Notes: a model not told the origin generated them from the letters alone. 64,000 nucleotides of DNA from Tubulanus polymorphus (GCF_964204645.1 NC_134026.1:26244650-26308649); one strand, 5' to 3'; counted from the first letter of the stretch, positions 1 through 14,662 are shown. Made by a program: numbers and translations.

Positions 1-1656
1 TCTACGCTTAAACTATCGAGCGTTCACATCACTCCTCAGAAGCAGTAGTATAGTCTGGGTTCGAGCCTGGGACACCCCTGTTCTTTTAGTTCGGACACCT
101 CACTGTAACACTTCGAACCATTTACGACCGCTGGGCCTGGGACATCCCTATTTATCCTCCATTCTCTCAAGACAATTAAGAATTTACAGGTATCAAGAAA
201 TGTTTAATTAAGAAAGACATTGTTTTTGTGTTCAATAGTCATATATTTTCGCAGATATTTCATCAATTTCAATACATTATTGTCGATCCTCTAACATCTT
301 GCCAGAGGTCCTATTTCACAGCCTCAATGCGAATTACATGCAGTATTACATTAGTTCACAGAATTCCCACCAGGGGAGCGTATGGTGCTGCCACCAAGCT
401 AACGGGATACCGACGAACTAATCATTCATGTCAGAGAACTCAAGAAAAACCTAAGAATCTTTCCCTTAAATTCAGATCTGCCAGGTTAAAGAAAAGAATA
501 AAACTTTTAATACAAGGATATTTGCTTTTTTATTTCTTCTAAAATACGTATTTACAAGTATTATTAAAATACATCTGATTAATGAATGGGGTTCTTAACT
601 TTAGGTAGAAAACAAACCTCGATATGAGAGGATAGCATCCAGTATCAACATCACTTATACACCTATTTACATTTTATCATTGTTGTTATTTCATTTAAGT
701 TCAATAAACCTGAGACTTTAAATGTGATTGATTACATTAATGTACTTTGAAAAGCCTTCAAGATTTTTTCATGATATGGTATTAGTTATTTTTCACATCT
801 TTTTTAGTATCTCCAAATGCGTTTATCTAAGCAGTCATTAGACAAATAAATTCAGACATTGCACCACCACGTTACATGGAAATTACCATATTGAACATGT
901 AAATGGTCCCTGATCACTCAGCTCGGCTACATTATACAGTGACAAGAGATACCTGCACATTATTTACAATGCGTCAACATGCTGTTATTAGTTCTCTTCC
1001 TCAACAATTATCAATGAAGATACAAGATCTTTGCTGATTTGTTTGTTTTTATCAATACTCGCCATCAGAGAAGATACAAGACTGCGATCTGTAGAAATAG
1101 ATCATTAGTGTCTGAGTGAAAATGTGGTAATCAATTCATCTAATACTGTCTGAAATTAGAACCTCAATGGACAGTCTTTATCTAGCCAAACAGTATCTAG
1201 CCAAAATCACTTAAAGAAGCTTGTCATATACAGATAAGAATTTGTCTATCAAATAATGTACATGTATTAGCAAACACACGTGATAAAATGTGCTTCTCTG
1301 AGGCTGAAGAGTAAAATGTATGATTGTCTACAGTGCTGAATGTTCAAAATGATCATGATCGAACATAGTACTAACAGATTAGCAGATGAAATGTTTGTTA
1401 ATGGAGAGTTTACACTTTCAATAGAAACAACAACACATTAATACAATCCGCACTGATCAAGAGCACGAGTGTGTCTACCTAGTACAAACATAGTCTAGTA
1501 GCCTTAGCTAAAACCTTGTCTCCAGTTTCCCTCTGTTTGCAATTCATCGCAACAACACAGGAATAGAAGAATACATGGTTTTTATACAAATGACTGCTGC
1601 CGTTATTTCATGATCAATATCGGCTAATGATTCCGTCCAGCGGAAATCACTAGACG
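1..1656. other. gene-free left edge
   Basis: I see no convincing coding exon here. The part nearest 1657 is probably the 3' untranslated region of the minus-strand gene ending there. Near the left edge a short phrase (cctgggacaccc / cctgggacatccc) occurs at about 65 and about 137, which may be degenerate repeat DNA. The 104-codon open frame at 228-542 has no recognisable domain and a composition expected by chance. Confidence 0.5.
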
Positions 1657-2088
1657 TTACACAGAAGTTACTTTACAAGTCGACGATGGAACTGGCTTCG
1701 TGCCGAGCAGCGATTTCTCCACTAAAGTTCGTAACGACGTTTTACCAGATTGAGATTCATAGAATTTTTCCCTTTTGACAAACTCGACGTAATAACCATC
1801 GTATATGGCCTCTTTGTTTTCCCGTTGTACATATTTGACCATCAGTACAATCATACTGAACGCATACGCTAACAAAACAACTATGATATATAACAATGCA
1901 TCGACATTGTTAGACTTTTTAGGCACTGAAGCAGAGGCAGAAGCCGCAGCGCTCAAACCTCGCTCAGTTAAATTCTGACACAATATCTGCGTAAGAAGAC
2001 GAATGGCTCCTGGTGACAAATCAGCCATATCGTTGTCATCCAGCCAGCGTGTCAGATTCACCGAGGAGGTAGAATTATTAACATTCAT
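1657..2088 (-). CDS. small single-pass membrane protein, KCNE-like topology
   Basis: This is an intact single-exon frame of 143 residues starting at ATG 2088. The N-terminal ~60 residues have no signal peptide but carry N-x-S/T sites (about N4, N5, N11 and N39). One hydrophobic helix spans about residues 64-85 (LLYIIVVLLAYAFSMIVLMV) and is followed by a basic/acidic juxtamembrane stretch (KYVQRENKE, then YYVEFVKREKF). The protein ends in TSV, which fits a class I PDZ ligand (S/T-x-hydrophobic). An outside, glycosylated N-terminus with one helix and a short cytosolic tail is the topology of KCNE potassium-channel beta subunits, but the juxtamembrane sequence lacks the vertebrate KCNE signature, so family membership is only an inference. 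The length and the combination of helix, glycosylation sites and C-terminal motif make chance unlikely. Function unknown. Confidence 0.6.
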   Translation of the reverse strand: MNVNNSTSSVNLTRWLDDNDMADLSPGAIRLLTQILCQNLTERGLSAAASASASVPKKSNNVDALLYIIVVLLAYAFSMIVLMVKYVQRENKEAIYDGYYVEFVKREKFYESQSGKTSLRTLVEKSLLGTKPVPSSTCKVTSV

Positions 2089-4512
2089 GTTAGTTCACTC
2101 TTGATCATATACACTTTACAGCTTTGCTACTCAATGTTCATCATATATACATGATTAGCTTCTCGTTTCTAATTGTATACTTAAAAAAAAGGTATCTTAA
2201 ATTAATACTTCTGAAACGTTTTTTGATTAATTGATTAATTTTCACAGATCAAGAGATGAAAACGCCTACTCACAACAAGATGTCGATTTAATCATCAAAT
2301 AGGGCTTTCAATTCATTCAAAATAGGTAGAATATACTCAATCAAATTACGAGAAATGCTCTCAGCTATAGACAATAGTTCAAGACAAGATTATGAGAAAT
2401 CATGAGCTGAATATAAAGCAGTATCTGTCGGACAATTCCACATGCAAGATAACAGAGAAATTTGACAGAAATTTGAAAAGTGCCACAAGTTTGACACGAT
2501 CACACGTAACTGGTTCTCAGTCCTAAAGGTGATGATATCCAGATTCAGACTTATTTTCAGTGGCTTCCTCCTCAGACGTAGACACGTACAAACAATACAA
2601 CCTTGATAAATGTTTCAGAGTTAGTTTCACTGTCTAATGGAACCTGGCTTCAACTTAAAAAAGATCTTGAACATCGATGACACTCGCACATAAATACGTA
2701 TTATTTAGTCAGTCGCGAAAATGGAAGCTTTGAATACAACGAGCTGAGCGAACAGAGTAATGTATTTCTAAACTAGCTTTGTTACTGATTTGAAAGCGAT
2801 ATCAACGCATCGCTAATTTGAGAACGCGTTATTTCGCACATTGTTTGAACTGATACGAACATTCTCGAAAAATCAATCAAACTTCAGTATGACGGATTAT
2901 TGCGCCGAAATCGATAAAGGAGATCCTGTTTTAATGGAAGGTATTCATTCTAGCTCGCAGGCACATCATGATCTGCGTACCAATCATTTTCTGCATCTTT
3001 AATAAACATTGTATAGAGCTATTTGACTATCAATGTAGCATTCGTTCACGCATTCACACGATAATTGTCGCTGTTGTCGCTAGAATAATCGCAATCCACG
3101 TTGAGTTCCACTGTTGAGACAATGTCCAATTTGTATCCCGATATATTAAGTCTGAAAAATATAAAGAAAAAGAAATAAGAAAAAATTGCAAAAAAAGTTT
3201 TCCGAGTCACATCTGATAAAAATGAACCGACTTATGCGAAGTCTCCTGTAAATACAAAATCATCAATAACTAAAGAACAATGATTTTTTTGTGATAAACC
3301 TAATATCTTGATAAAAGCTTCAAGTTTTTAGCCTGTTCACACTCCACAGTACTGACATCAGTAGTATTTATGATCAAGGCTGTATCAAATGACAGGAAAT
3401 AGAGGGCTATAACTAACGAATGATGATGAGGCTGTTAGAAGCTTTTTTACCTGGCAATTTTTGACCTTTGCGTCAGTAATCAATATAGACATCAATTACC
3501 TCATTAATGAGTTGTGTGAATTAATACATTTGGAGCAGTGCATGTATGTAAATTAATTTCCTGCATTTGATTCAATGCATAAAAGCTGTCAACCTTTTTA
3601 AAAAAAATCATTTATAAAACTAGCATTATATATGATAAATGGGTTGACATCACGATTTACTGACAATCTAATTGATGTATTTCTCACATTTATTAATCAT
3701 TCTATCCTTACATCATTTTATTGCCTACTACTACTACTACTTCTGCTGCTACTCGCCAAGGTTAATGGTCAGGACAAATTCAAAATAACCAAAACATAGT
3801 CACATGGAAGATAAGACCAAAAAATTATTGAACTGATCATGCGAGGAAAATTAGTTTACCTAGAATTATCGATTAATATAATTGCGTTGCCTGAAAAAAC
3901 AGTGCATGTTTCTTATCCCCATGAGTTCCTGTGATTGACTTTCTTCACAAAAATCTAAACTGTCGATGACCAATCTAAAGGGAAATAGCTTCCTATAAAC
4001 TGACGAAACCTGATTGGCATTCTCAAACCAAAAATTGTCTGATAGTATAATTCTTGAATGATGAATATGTCTGCCCATTCGAGTCTGAACTGACAACTAC
4101 CCAAAAAGTGAAACTGGAAGGCATGGAGTTGTCATATAGACATTAAAAATTCATCCGTATGAATTAAAGAGTATCACCAAAGTGGAAGAAAACCACACTA
4201 CCCCGGAGCGGTGCAACTCCCAACAAGCCAATAATGTCCATATCTACTGTTGCTTGCTCTTAGTTTTCTATGTTGCCTTTGTGTGTTCATCATTGTTGCA
4301 GAAATTCTGATCACAAACTAACAGAATTCCACTTAATTTAATCCAAAAAACCCACATAAAATCACCAATTGTTACACGCTAACACACAGGACTGATTAGA
4401 TTTCATCCAACATGGACATCTTAGCTCGTCGTTCAAATATTTACAGAATTTTTATGACAACCAGATGAAATTACAAGCACAACCAACCTTTCCAATTCAT
4501 CAGTGAGTCAGC

Positions 4513-4530
4513 CAGTCAGTCAGTCAGTCA
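4513..4530. repeat. (CAGT)n microsatellite
   Basis: Four and a half perfect CAGT units, flanked by degenerate units on the left. A simple sequence repeat in non-coding DNA. Confidence 0.9.
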
Positions 4531-7500
4531 GAGAAGAGCCAGGGCTATGAACTAGCTATAGAGGATTTACTCCATTTCTTGGTCATCTGTATATGCAATG
4601 ACAACAGCAATCACTATGCGTGGAGGTAATGAAATTTGCTAGACGGGTAAAAAAGTCAATTATCTTGAGGCGATCTGGCTCTTCAGATAAATGTACAGGC
4701 GCAATGACCACACATTCCTGTCACAAATATAACAAACTAAATATAGAACAGCGTTAAGAGTGGTTGTCATATCTTGAATATTCTAGTAGCGTATCGGATA
4801 TTGATAATCTCGCCGATAAACTACAGCTGAAAAAAAACCTGCAAATAATGTGTTCTATATGTATTTATATATAAGTATATACTGACTTACGAAACCACAA
4901 GCTGTGTACAGAAAACTCATCACTCAAATCCATCCATTGGAACAGATTTAAATGACATGAACTGCTGGCTTGACTTGAATTTAATTAAAGTAACCACATT
5001 CCATGTAACATGTATCTGTGTATTCTTCCCATACTCTTCACCACGCAAACTACAAACTGACTGCTTGGAATAAATCTACATCACCACCAAGAATACAGTC
5101 CGATCAATAGATATTTCAGCAATATCAAATTCATAACCATCCTCCTTTCACAAACTGACAGCAGCCAAGTTAATCTACCATCAGATTATTTCGAGGTTTC
5201 TTTCGGAGACCACATTTTTCAAAATACACTTTTTACGCATCAAATACCGCTGCCAAAAATATGAGAAAAAACCTGATCACAATGACTCGTTTGCTAATTT
5301 TATTTCTTCTTTTTTACTGAGAACCATTTCCCGTGTTTATATAGTAGGAAATCCCTGCGATGGTCAAGTATTCTTGTTCATACTACAATCTATGCCATGA
5401 GTAATCACCTGAATACTGATGAACTGTCATCTTCAGACTAATTGAGAGTATTTTCTGATATGCCTCACGTATTTGTTTGCTTGATTTCCTCACATAATAA
5501 GCTAGGAAATCCTACGCAATGTCACAAACAAGTTAGAGGAGATCGAGTTTGCTGTAGAAACCGGAAATCACCGAACATCTGTTGGATAATCTATGAAAAT
5601 CTGATTTAATTAAACCCGACATTATTCGCAAGCCATTAAGGCCTCATTTTAATCAGAATTGAGATGTTATCTCGATAGAAAATAGTGAAGGAGCGCTGAA
5701 GCAATGCATTATAAAATCCCAAAGCACATATCATCAGTCTACCCACGGAAATAAACATGTAAAATAATTTCTAAACGTCGCGGAGGTCTATATACCCGTA
5801 TACACATACTTTTAGATCTCTCTGTACGAGAATATTACCCTCGAAAATTGCATGTTTCCCTGCGGATTTTCAGGTTATTATATTACTCGTGCTCGAGATT
5901 TTTGATAAACTATACGCAAGTACCTAGTATCTACATATATCTAGGCATAGTAATTCACATTCTACTGATACCGACGCCCGACGGTCGAAGACATTGATTG
6001 TATTACTATTGATATAACTGTAGCCTGTATCATCCAGTAGCTAATCACTGAACATTATACTATATAATAGATGATAAGGCCCGAGTGATTGCCTATTTTA
6101 TTTCTAACTCATCGGCACTGATCGTGAATGCATGGTTGTCGACGTAAATTGAATCAAATGATGAGAAAAATGAACAGCAATGGATTTTTATTTCGCGTGA
6201 CTCTCCATCGAAATTGTGAGCTTCAGACTCGAAGGAAAATTGCGGGACAATTCCACAAATGAAACCAATAAGACTGACAAAAAGGAATAATGAAGTAACC
6301 TGCGCAGAACGTGCTTCGTCCATCCATTATGGTGATTTGATTTTGAGGTGCCACTGAAGCCGGACAGTCAACTCTCAGTGAGATTAAGACCGATGGTGGG
6401 TAAATGGAGAAGATTCTGACCGTATTGCGGCGAAATCTCTCATTAACTGTCGTCGGAAACTTCCCTTCCCTCGAGGATATCATTGCATTAACCCGAAGAT
6501 GATGATAAATCATTATACAGAATTAGCGACCAATTAACTAGTGGTCCCCCACATTTTCAGAAAGACTCCTACAAAGTACATTCATATAGCAGTTAAAAAT
6601 ATAATATCTTTGAACTGATTCTTGTCAGCGAAGTATAATCCACATCCTATCAGTAGGACTAGTTTTCTCATATCTTTAAAAACTACAATCATGAGAAATA
6701 TCTTGTAATTAAAACGTAATATTGCATGATTCTATGAAATGTTAATGACCAATATTAATGTCACTGACAGACCACTAATAGACAGGTCATCTTCCTGCTC
6801 ACTGAAATGAACACATCAATACTAAACCACACCCGATATTCATGATGTTTTCTCTTCGGTATTAGGAAAATATCGAATTACTTCATTAGGATATGATTGA
6901 ATAATAGCCGTCCAAGGTAGAATTCACTGAACAAACACATTCAGTACATATTCACGGAAAGTGAATCTACTGCCTATGGGTTAGTTTTCTGTATCTAAAA
7001 AGTGAACAAGATCAATTTGCAGCTACTGCAGGCTTCAATCGTGACCACTTTACGAACTATTTTTGTCCTGCAATCTATATTTGTGAACACGGAGCGATCC
7101 AATCTTCACATTACGCCTGCCGGTATTATCGCCGTAAATCAGCTTATCATGTGGATAAGTGATGACTTGTTGATGTACAGAAATACATACACAACGCGGT
7201 GCATATAAATACAGGGTGACAGACCGGTCAGTGGTCCTTCTGAATATCCGAATAATTTCATCTCTTCTGTTACTGACCATAATGACAAACTCTTTGCCGT
7301 TATCTGGTCATGAGGTTTTATGTGAGAGGCTTGTTCGAAAGATCATTTTATTTCATCGTGTGTTAGATCATTATTACTGATATTGGCACAGACTGCACAT
7401 ACAAACACAAACTGCTGCCCATGGCAATTTTTCATAATGGCCAAAGTAAATGGCCGTATGATTCCTAGTGATTCTCTACGTACATTTTGACAGAAATACG

Positions 7501-9166
7501 CCAGCAATCGTTTGATGTGAAATGTATAACCAACCGTTAGTGATAGGTCTCAGCAAACGTAAAACAGCAATAAAGTTGATTAATCGAGCTGGAAAATCAG
7601 AGGACCCATTACACATACCCGTCCGAAAAACTGGAAAACCATGAAATTATTGATATTACTGGTTATGAGTAGTGTCCGTGTATCCTATCATGTGGAGTTT
7701 ATGTCTATTAGTAAAAAGGATGATTTATCAACTGAGGCCACATCTCGAGTTTCAAGACGACTAATATTGAACGAATATGCAATGCAATCTCAATATCTAA
7801 AACCACTAACAACAGTAGGAAGCACTTCGTATTACTGCTGAGGATTCAGTAGATAATGACCAGTTAGAACTAGGAATCTTCAAACTTGAAAACCACTTAT
7901 TACACAAAAATTCAATTTACTGGAACCAATACTTCGAATAAGAGTTTCGATCTACATGTAATAAACCATTTTCAACCGACTGCGAATGTTACAGGAAATA
8001 CAGCAATTAAAACAGTCCATGCGAATACGGATGCACATATTACATTCCAATTTCCACACTGGAATGAGCATTGGCTCCATGAAATACTGGCACCGTATCT
8101 ATTCGCAGATCGATATGTTCACGAACTCCAATGTTAGTCTCGACAGTATCAAAACAACTCATGCCTATATCAATTTTAAACAGACAATTTGACTCAATCT
8201 GTACAAATAAAACAACGAATATAGATATTCAAATAGATATCGTCAGGTGTCTGGTGACGATTACCATATATAATGAAGCAAGGAAACTGGCATCGCCGAA
8301 GTCATTACATATGGTAATCCTACTCAAAGACTATGACGACTTTGACAAATAAAAACAAATTAACCCCTGATCTTCTAAAACGTTCACACAAATGATTAGA
8401 TTTATTTATGCTAGATGATATGAATTCTATTAGCGTTAAATAAAAGGGAAATTTTCTTTTTCTCATCAAAATTCGTGCAACGAAACGCCCACTTCGATGA
8501 GATGTTATCATAGAATAACCAATGGCATTTTCTTCGCGACATCAAAGCTTTTATTCACAGCAAGCTGATATACGTTAAAATACTGCAATAAGAAAACAGC
8601 TTACAGATAACTATGAATATAATGAAGAGGCTTAGTGCTTCTCAGACTCGGGTACGGTACATAAAGAAACCTCTAACATGATCAAAGGATAATACCCTTG
8701 TCATACACCTACGTGTGTGCAGCCATCAGCAAAAACTGAATAAACCACCTTTAAACAAATTATCGCTCCTCGATGGCGAAATTGGAACGGGGAATGAATT
8801 AAGAGTATACTAATGATTAGCAACAATAAGAAACTTGACTTCGAAAACAAAAGTTGAGAAGATATTTCTCTGAAAAATTCAGAATACTGCAGAGTTAAAT
8901 ACGAACTTCTTAGATTTTATATTTTCAACCACTCATTTTCAATACGAGATGGAAATATTAAAAAACTCACCTAATAAACCCACAGTATGGTTGTGTTATA
9001 TCAATTAATCCACACTGTCAATGACAATACAACGATCTGTTTTAAGCCACGTTTCCCTGGCAATCTCCGGCAGTATTCTGCCTGTCGCTGCTACCGATTA
9101 CTGCCTGCCTGCCCAGCCTGCCTACTCGCTACGTCTACACTCGCTCGCTCACTCACCACAGACGTA

Positions 9167-9181
9167 AGAGAGAGAGAGAGA
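9167..9181. repeat. (AG)n microsatellite
   Basis: An uninterrupted AG dinucleotide run of about 7.5 units in non-coding DNA. Confidence 0.9.
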
Positions 9182-12100
9182 TCGAGAAAGAACTATCATA
9201 CCATCATCTATCCTCGTACATCAATGCATTTTCGTTCAATAAGATTCGAACAATTCTCAATTAACTATCATCGACACGGTCATTTCCTCAGATATATCGA
9301 ATCAAAGAGCTAAACAGTCACGCTCCTACATTGGCAACATATCGATAGGCATCGAATTCCTGATGACATAAATTTGTTGATCAATTATCTAAACATTGAC
9401 TCAGCATTTTAATTTAAACGTGACTTTAGCCCGTAGTAATTACCTTACATCAGTTTCAGCAGGAATCTAATTAAAATTTGCGATTCACCACCAAAATCGT
9501 TGCCATTATCTGCTCTAGCAAGAAGACAACAAACAGCAAAAACTTATTCAAACATTAATTCCCGATTGATCGTTAGAGAATTGCTGAAGATATCCTCGAC
9601 ATTGCAGTTCATGTAGAAAATTTCCTTTGAAAAGTACTGTATAATCATCTGTCAACGAAAGCTGATGTACCTTGAATTTCTATTTGACTGCCTGAAGCCA
9701 GTTATTTGGCAATCATTTTTTGAATTCTCAGATTCATATTGCCATCAGGTATATCATTAGTGCGATGTAATTGATGGTGTTGATATTTTTTCTTATCAGC
9801 CACTCCACAATTTATAGAAGAATATCCAAATTGATAAGGTTAGATCACTGTAAGGTCATGTCCTGCCATTCCGATTAAATGAAAATGGAAAGCTGTCAGA
9901 ATCATAGACTTGTAGCTTCTCGCGTGATGTCAAATGCTCTTATCGCATATTTCATACATATTTAAAAACTAACTGCCGCTCGACGGTCTTGTTTCCCACA
10001 TTATACCTTAACCGGATATTACTCAAGTCCTCTTCATGAATGGACTTGAATCTCACACCTCCACATATTACCTGAAGTAAATGGGGTAGGCTTCCGGGAA
10101 CCGATTCGGGTAATTTTGCCGCGCAGAAAATAGAGACAGCTTGGGTGTCACTTGGTTACATATCGAGTGGACATTGGTTTCGATGAAGGAAATGACCAGC
10201 CATTAATGTAACTGGTGTCTTCATAGTAATGAATGACCAACAATGTCAGACACTATGATAAGAATGAATGACCTTGACTGCAGTTATTGCCACCAGTGAG
10301 ACCATTTTCTATTTGCTCCGATGCATTTGCACTATTTTCCAAAAACGTAAATCATGGAAATTACCTTTGCCTTAAGGGACGTCATTTTTAAGTTCAATAA
10401 CTATCTGCCATGACGTTCTGGCTCAAAAAATTACACATGATTCTACATCAATACATGGCAAGCCACTAGCGCGCATTACATCATGATTGGTTCATTCAGT
10501 GTGGAAGAAATGGTGGCAAGAAAAATTGACAGCATTTCTTACTGCAAGTAGATAAGAGTAGCACCACAGGACTTCTCTATGGGCTTTAATGCAATTCTGA
10601 CAGATTTCAGGACACGGCTATATCAAAAGATGTGCTACGACCATTGTGTAAACAATTGTAACATTATTATTATCGGCATCACTTTAGAGCAGCCATAAAA
10701 CTTGCAAATTGTTATTAATCGGTAATTGTGAAAATCGTGAGTGGAACTGAACGTTAAAGGCTTTCAATAAATTCCATCAATGAAACTAATTTACAGATAA
10801 TTGACGGCTGGTGAACATGACTGCAACAGCCTGAGGATCTACCCAAACAAAACTCAAAAATACCACTTTATTTCAACATCATATCATCAAGATTCAGTGA
10901 GAACCCTGATGAATATCTCATCAACAGGATTATTTGTTTGTATGATTTTTTGACTACCATTAACCCATTAAAGATCGATTCGAGTACAGCAGGGAATGGC
11001 ATATTTCCAGTTTTAATCGAATATCTGCTCTAAGCAGATTACATTTTCAGGCATATTAAAAATGATGAATCGATCAATCGACTGTCCTATCATCTCTAAT
11101 GATCATTCAACATAATTGGTCAAGATTAAGCGTCACCAAACTTCAAATGCACATTAAGAAGTTCACTGCAGTAGAGTGGCCACCCTGTCTAATCGAACAT
11201 GTATATGACTGGTCAAATCAAATCTACGCGCAACATCCATCAAATTTTATGCGTTCAGGCAGCACACAAATAAAACACATTTCCATCACAAACCGGAAAT
11301 AGTGAGCAAATGTATCCAAACAGATGAACACCTAGATAAAATAAAACAGCATCTGAATAGAGATATCATGTCATTTATGGCAGTACCGCTTGTCACACGG
11401 TAATCCCCATCAGGGAACTTTATATTTCAATAAATTACGGCAACCAGAAACCTCAGTGGATAACCTTTGGTTCACGTTGCCAATTCAAGCTTTGAAAACT
11501 GCTTATTACAAAGCACATTTTCTATGCACAAATCTGAATAGATTCCAGAAATAGAAAATGATTAAGCCTTGGATTCTTGCCATCACCAAAATTGATACCT
11601 TATCTGCCCTTGATACACAGGTGATAAAAAGAAGCCATATCCCAAAACCTGCTGCAAACAATTAGCTTGACTCCAGTGACCAGGACTTTGATGATTACCA
11701 TAGTTATCAGTCGCATTTCACACGGAGACCTACTGAAAACTTACAATTACTCTTAAAAAACAAGATACATGAAGTGTGAATATGAAATGATCAAGAGCAA
11801 TAAAGCCTGCTAAGCAAGCTGCGTGGCAATAGACTGATATTTTCACATCACACAGCGGCTGAAGACGCCATTAATACGGATTCTACCTCAATGGTGGTCA
11901 ATTGAAGGAGTAATAAATACCGTGTTTATAACCAGTGATAATTTACAGGTAATCGGCAAAAATTCGATAACTCAGGATTTACCACTGAGAAGAAAAGCGT
12001 GTGAATATTTGTATTGCTGAACAGAATACAGATATAGCAACAGACAGAACTAATCCCGACTGCAAAACAGAGATATTGTCGAAACTAGAGACGTGATATC

Positions 12101-14648
12101 GATATCAATAATATCTGCATGACAATGAATATCGTGAAAGATATGAAATCCTCGTTTATTACAGGTAGACATATAATCGGTGTTTTATCACGCGAGCTAT
12201 TTACTGCTAGATCTTGACAAACGAATCGAATCATCTAAAACTGTACGGAGCTTTTTGTTTGAGTAAATATTTTTGTCATTTGATATTAAGAGTGACATAC
12301 GCGTTTCATGCGTCAGTCATTTTTTCGCATAATGCCCACGTGTAATCATACCATTTATTGGCAATGAGACGTTATTTTACTTGCGTAAATGTTTCAGATA
12401 ACAGCTTCTAAATGGCAACACTTATAAGCAATGACATCAAGAATCCATTAAAGCAAATGCACTCAAGTCATGGGTATGGCACTAGCTTATACAAAGATGA
12501 GATCTATACCGTACTAGCGAGATTCAAATCAACCTTACCGCATTAATCTGCCAGACACATTGAAACATTCAGCGGCAGAAGACACGATTTTACTGTATAA
12601 ATTTTGACAAGGAAATGATCAATTAGTTGTCATCGACGTAAAAGTACAAGAATGACTTTCTTACTTGTCAAATGAACCTTCAAGCATTAATCAGAATAAA
12701 GAAGTGAAACTTTTACTGATTATGGATTTTCTTGTCAGCCGGTGATCTATCAATAAAACTAATATATGAGACGCATTGATGGCATTTCAACCGTGAAAAC
12801 AGTTACATGCTCCATTTTCATTTTTGATTACGTACATCTCCTGTTACAATTTGAAATCAGTCAACCAGTCAATAGAAGCGCAGCAAAATCCCTGCGTGTG
12901 CCTGCCTGAATAATTGATAATAATACTGTCTTCAAGAGAGAAGGCTACAAAACAGTAAAACGACTGATCGCATAACACCAGGAAAATAATACATGACTCA
13001 GGGTTCATCATGGCACTGCCGATCGAAATTCTCCGCTATTCGCTGCTACATTGAAACAATTTTCACTGCAAAATGAATAGCATACAAGGCGAATACTTTC
13101 CTGATTCTGAAAAATATTCACAACACGTTTCTGATGCCACAAATTGGCCCCATTTTTCAGTAGACGTTTATCTGGTCATGCCATTTTCACAGCCCTCTTA
13201 TTATTTCCAAATTCACCGCTATTCAAAAGCTCGAAAGATTTTTTTCAATTTCCTTTATTATCAGTCTACAAACAAGTATGATTGTAGTATTTTTCTAGAT
13301 ATCTCAAGATTTCAATCCAAACGCTTAATAATGAGAACTAATGCACATTCCAACAGACCCGCAGGCAGAAAGTCACTCATTTCACTTCAGCTTCCTGGTT
13401 ATAAAATCATTTATTGCCAATAAAGAAAAACTTCGCAATAAAATCAAGAGTAGCTGATTATAAGGAATAAATGCTCACAGCAACACCATCAGACTGGCAC
13501 GTCACTTTATTTCTCATTCACCGAGCTTTCCTCAGGGAATAACTTATGAAAACATCGACTTCAATCGTTGTTCGAAATTCTTATACATATACAGAAAATA
13601 TTGATTGAATACAGAAATATAAGCCATATAAGATCACGGGGTCAGTTAATTCCCATGGAAACTCAACAGCTGAACAGACCATTTTAGACATAAACATTTA
13701 ACAATAAGCAACATTAAATAAGGAATGATGTTTTCATGGATTGTTTTTTACATGTCAAGTTTAGATTCTGCTAAATTCAAATTACCATTAACGTTTCTAT
13801 TAAAACTTCTTGCCAACAGACAATAAAATGAAGAATGATTTAGGTAATTAATTTAGCGCTCGCTCGATACAATTTGCATAAAGGCCTAGCTAGATTGGAA
13901 TTAGCTAGCTGCAGGCAGGTGTGTCTGCAGATACACCACAATTCTAATGTAATTAAAACTTCATAAATGTATGACTTCAATTAGTGACTTTTAGCCGCGA
14001 GGATTCAATCATCTCACAACACTAATTCTCTCTCATCTATCAAGTGCATGCGAAGCTAATTAAATCCTTGATTTGGCAAATTCAACACCCAGTTGAAGAC
14101 TTTGCGAGGATTTACAGTTTTTATGTTGGCTGAAGAATAATTAATGAGAAAGTCTGAAATTTCATGTAGATAAGTCTAGATTTATAGGAATATCCAGACT
14201 CGTTAGTTGAAGATTATAAATATGTCATATGCAATCAAATTACCAAAACTCTGTAGTTAATTTACAACACTGCACAACCCTCTATGACATAATGAATGAA
14301 GGCTTACATTGGAAACTCTAATGGATTGTTATAGCAATGAATTAGAGCCAGATGAATTCATGAGCCAGAGAAAAGTGATCTTATTGGCAAAAACTCCATA
14401 CGATCAATATTTCATACCTTCACGTTACGATGTCCACTTATACAACAAGATACTTTTCCATTATCATCCGAGCCATATCATCAGAATTACTGGATTGATA
14501 AATGCGACACAAATTAAATGCCAATTCTTTGGTGAGATCAAATACCTGCAACATACAATAAGAGTTTTTTCTAAATATCATGAACAGTCATATTATTACC
14601 TACACATTTCTAACAGTGACAGCGAAATATCCATTAAGTAAAAACAAT

Positions 14649-14662
14649 TTTATTTATTTATT
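14649..14662 (-). terminator. poly(A) signals overlapping the GTF3C3 stop codon
   Basis: On the minus strand the last codons and stop run into AATAAATAAATAAA, giving overlapping AATAAA hexamers that begin within the final Asn-Lys-stop codons. If used, the 3' untranslated region would be only about 15-30 nt. A more distal signal cannot be excluded. Confidence 0.55.

Larger units (their letters stand above)
2089..14653. other. long gene-poor interval
   Basis: About 12.5 kb of AT-rich sequence with no exon I can support on either strand. It could be intergenic or hold large 5' introns or untranslated exons of the minus-strand gene at 1657-2088. It contains short simple repeats (4513-4530, 9167-9181, and a CTA/CTG-rich tract near 3727-3752). 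The longest open frames (8987-9313, 13073-13423, 14309-14641) are about as long as chance predicts at this base composition, and none shows a domain, signal peptide or splice-consistent extension. Confidence 0.55.

Noticed and set aside
55-85. GGTTCGAGCC resembling a tRNA B box at the left edge
   Set aside because: The T-arm stem does not pair properly and no A box lies at the right distance; the window edge prevents a fuller check.
228-542. 104-codon plus-strand open frame
   Set aside because: The first codon is not a good ATG start, there is no domain or splice-consistent partner, and the length is about what chance gives.
7641-7841. 66-codon frame beginning with a hydrophobic, signal-peptide-like stretch
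   Set aside because: There is no cleavage-site pattern, no cysteine framework, no recognisable mature peptide and no flanking exon.
13073-13423. 116-codon plus-strand open frame in the gene-poor interval
   Set aside because: Several frames of this length are expected by chance in 64 kb at this composition; no family resemblance was seen.
14309-14641. 110-codon plus-strand frame ending next to the GTF3C3 stop
   Set aside because: Tyr/His/Ile-rich composition typical of translated AT-rich DNA, no plus-strand poly(A) signal after it, and no known family.
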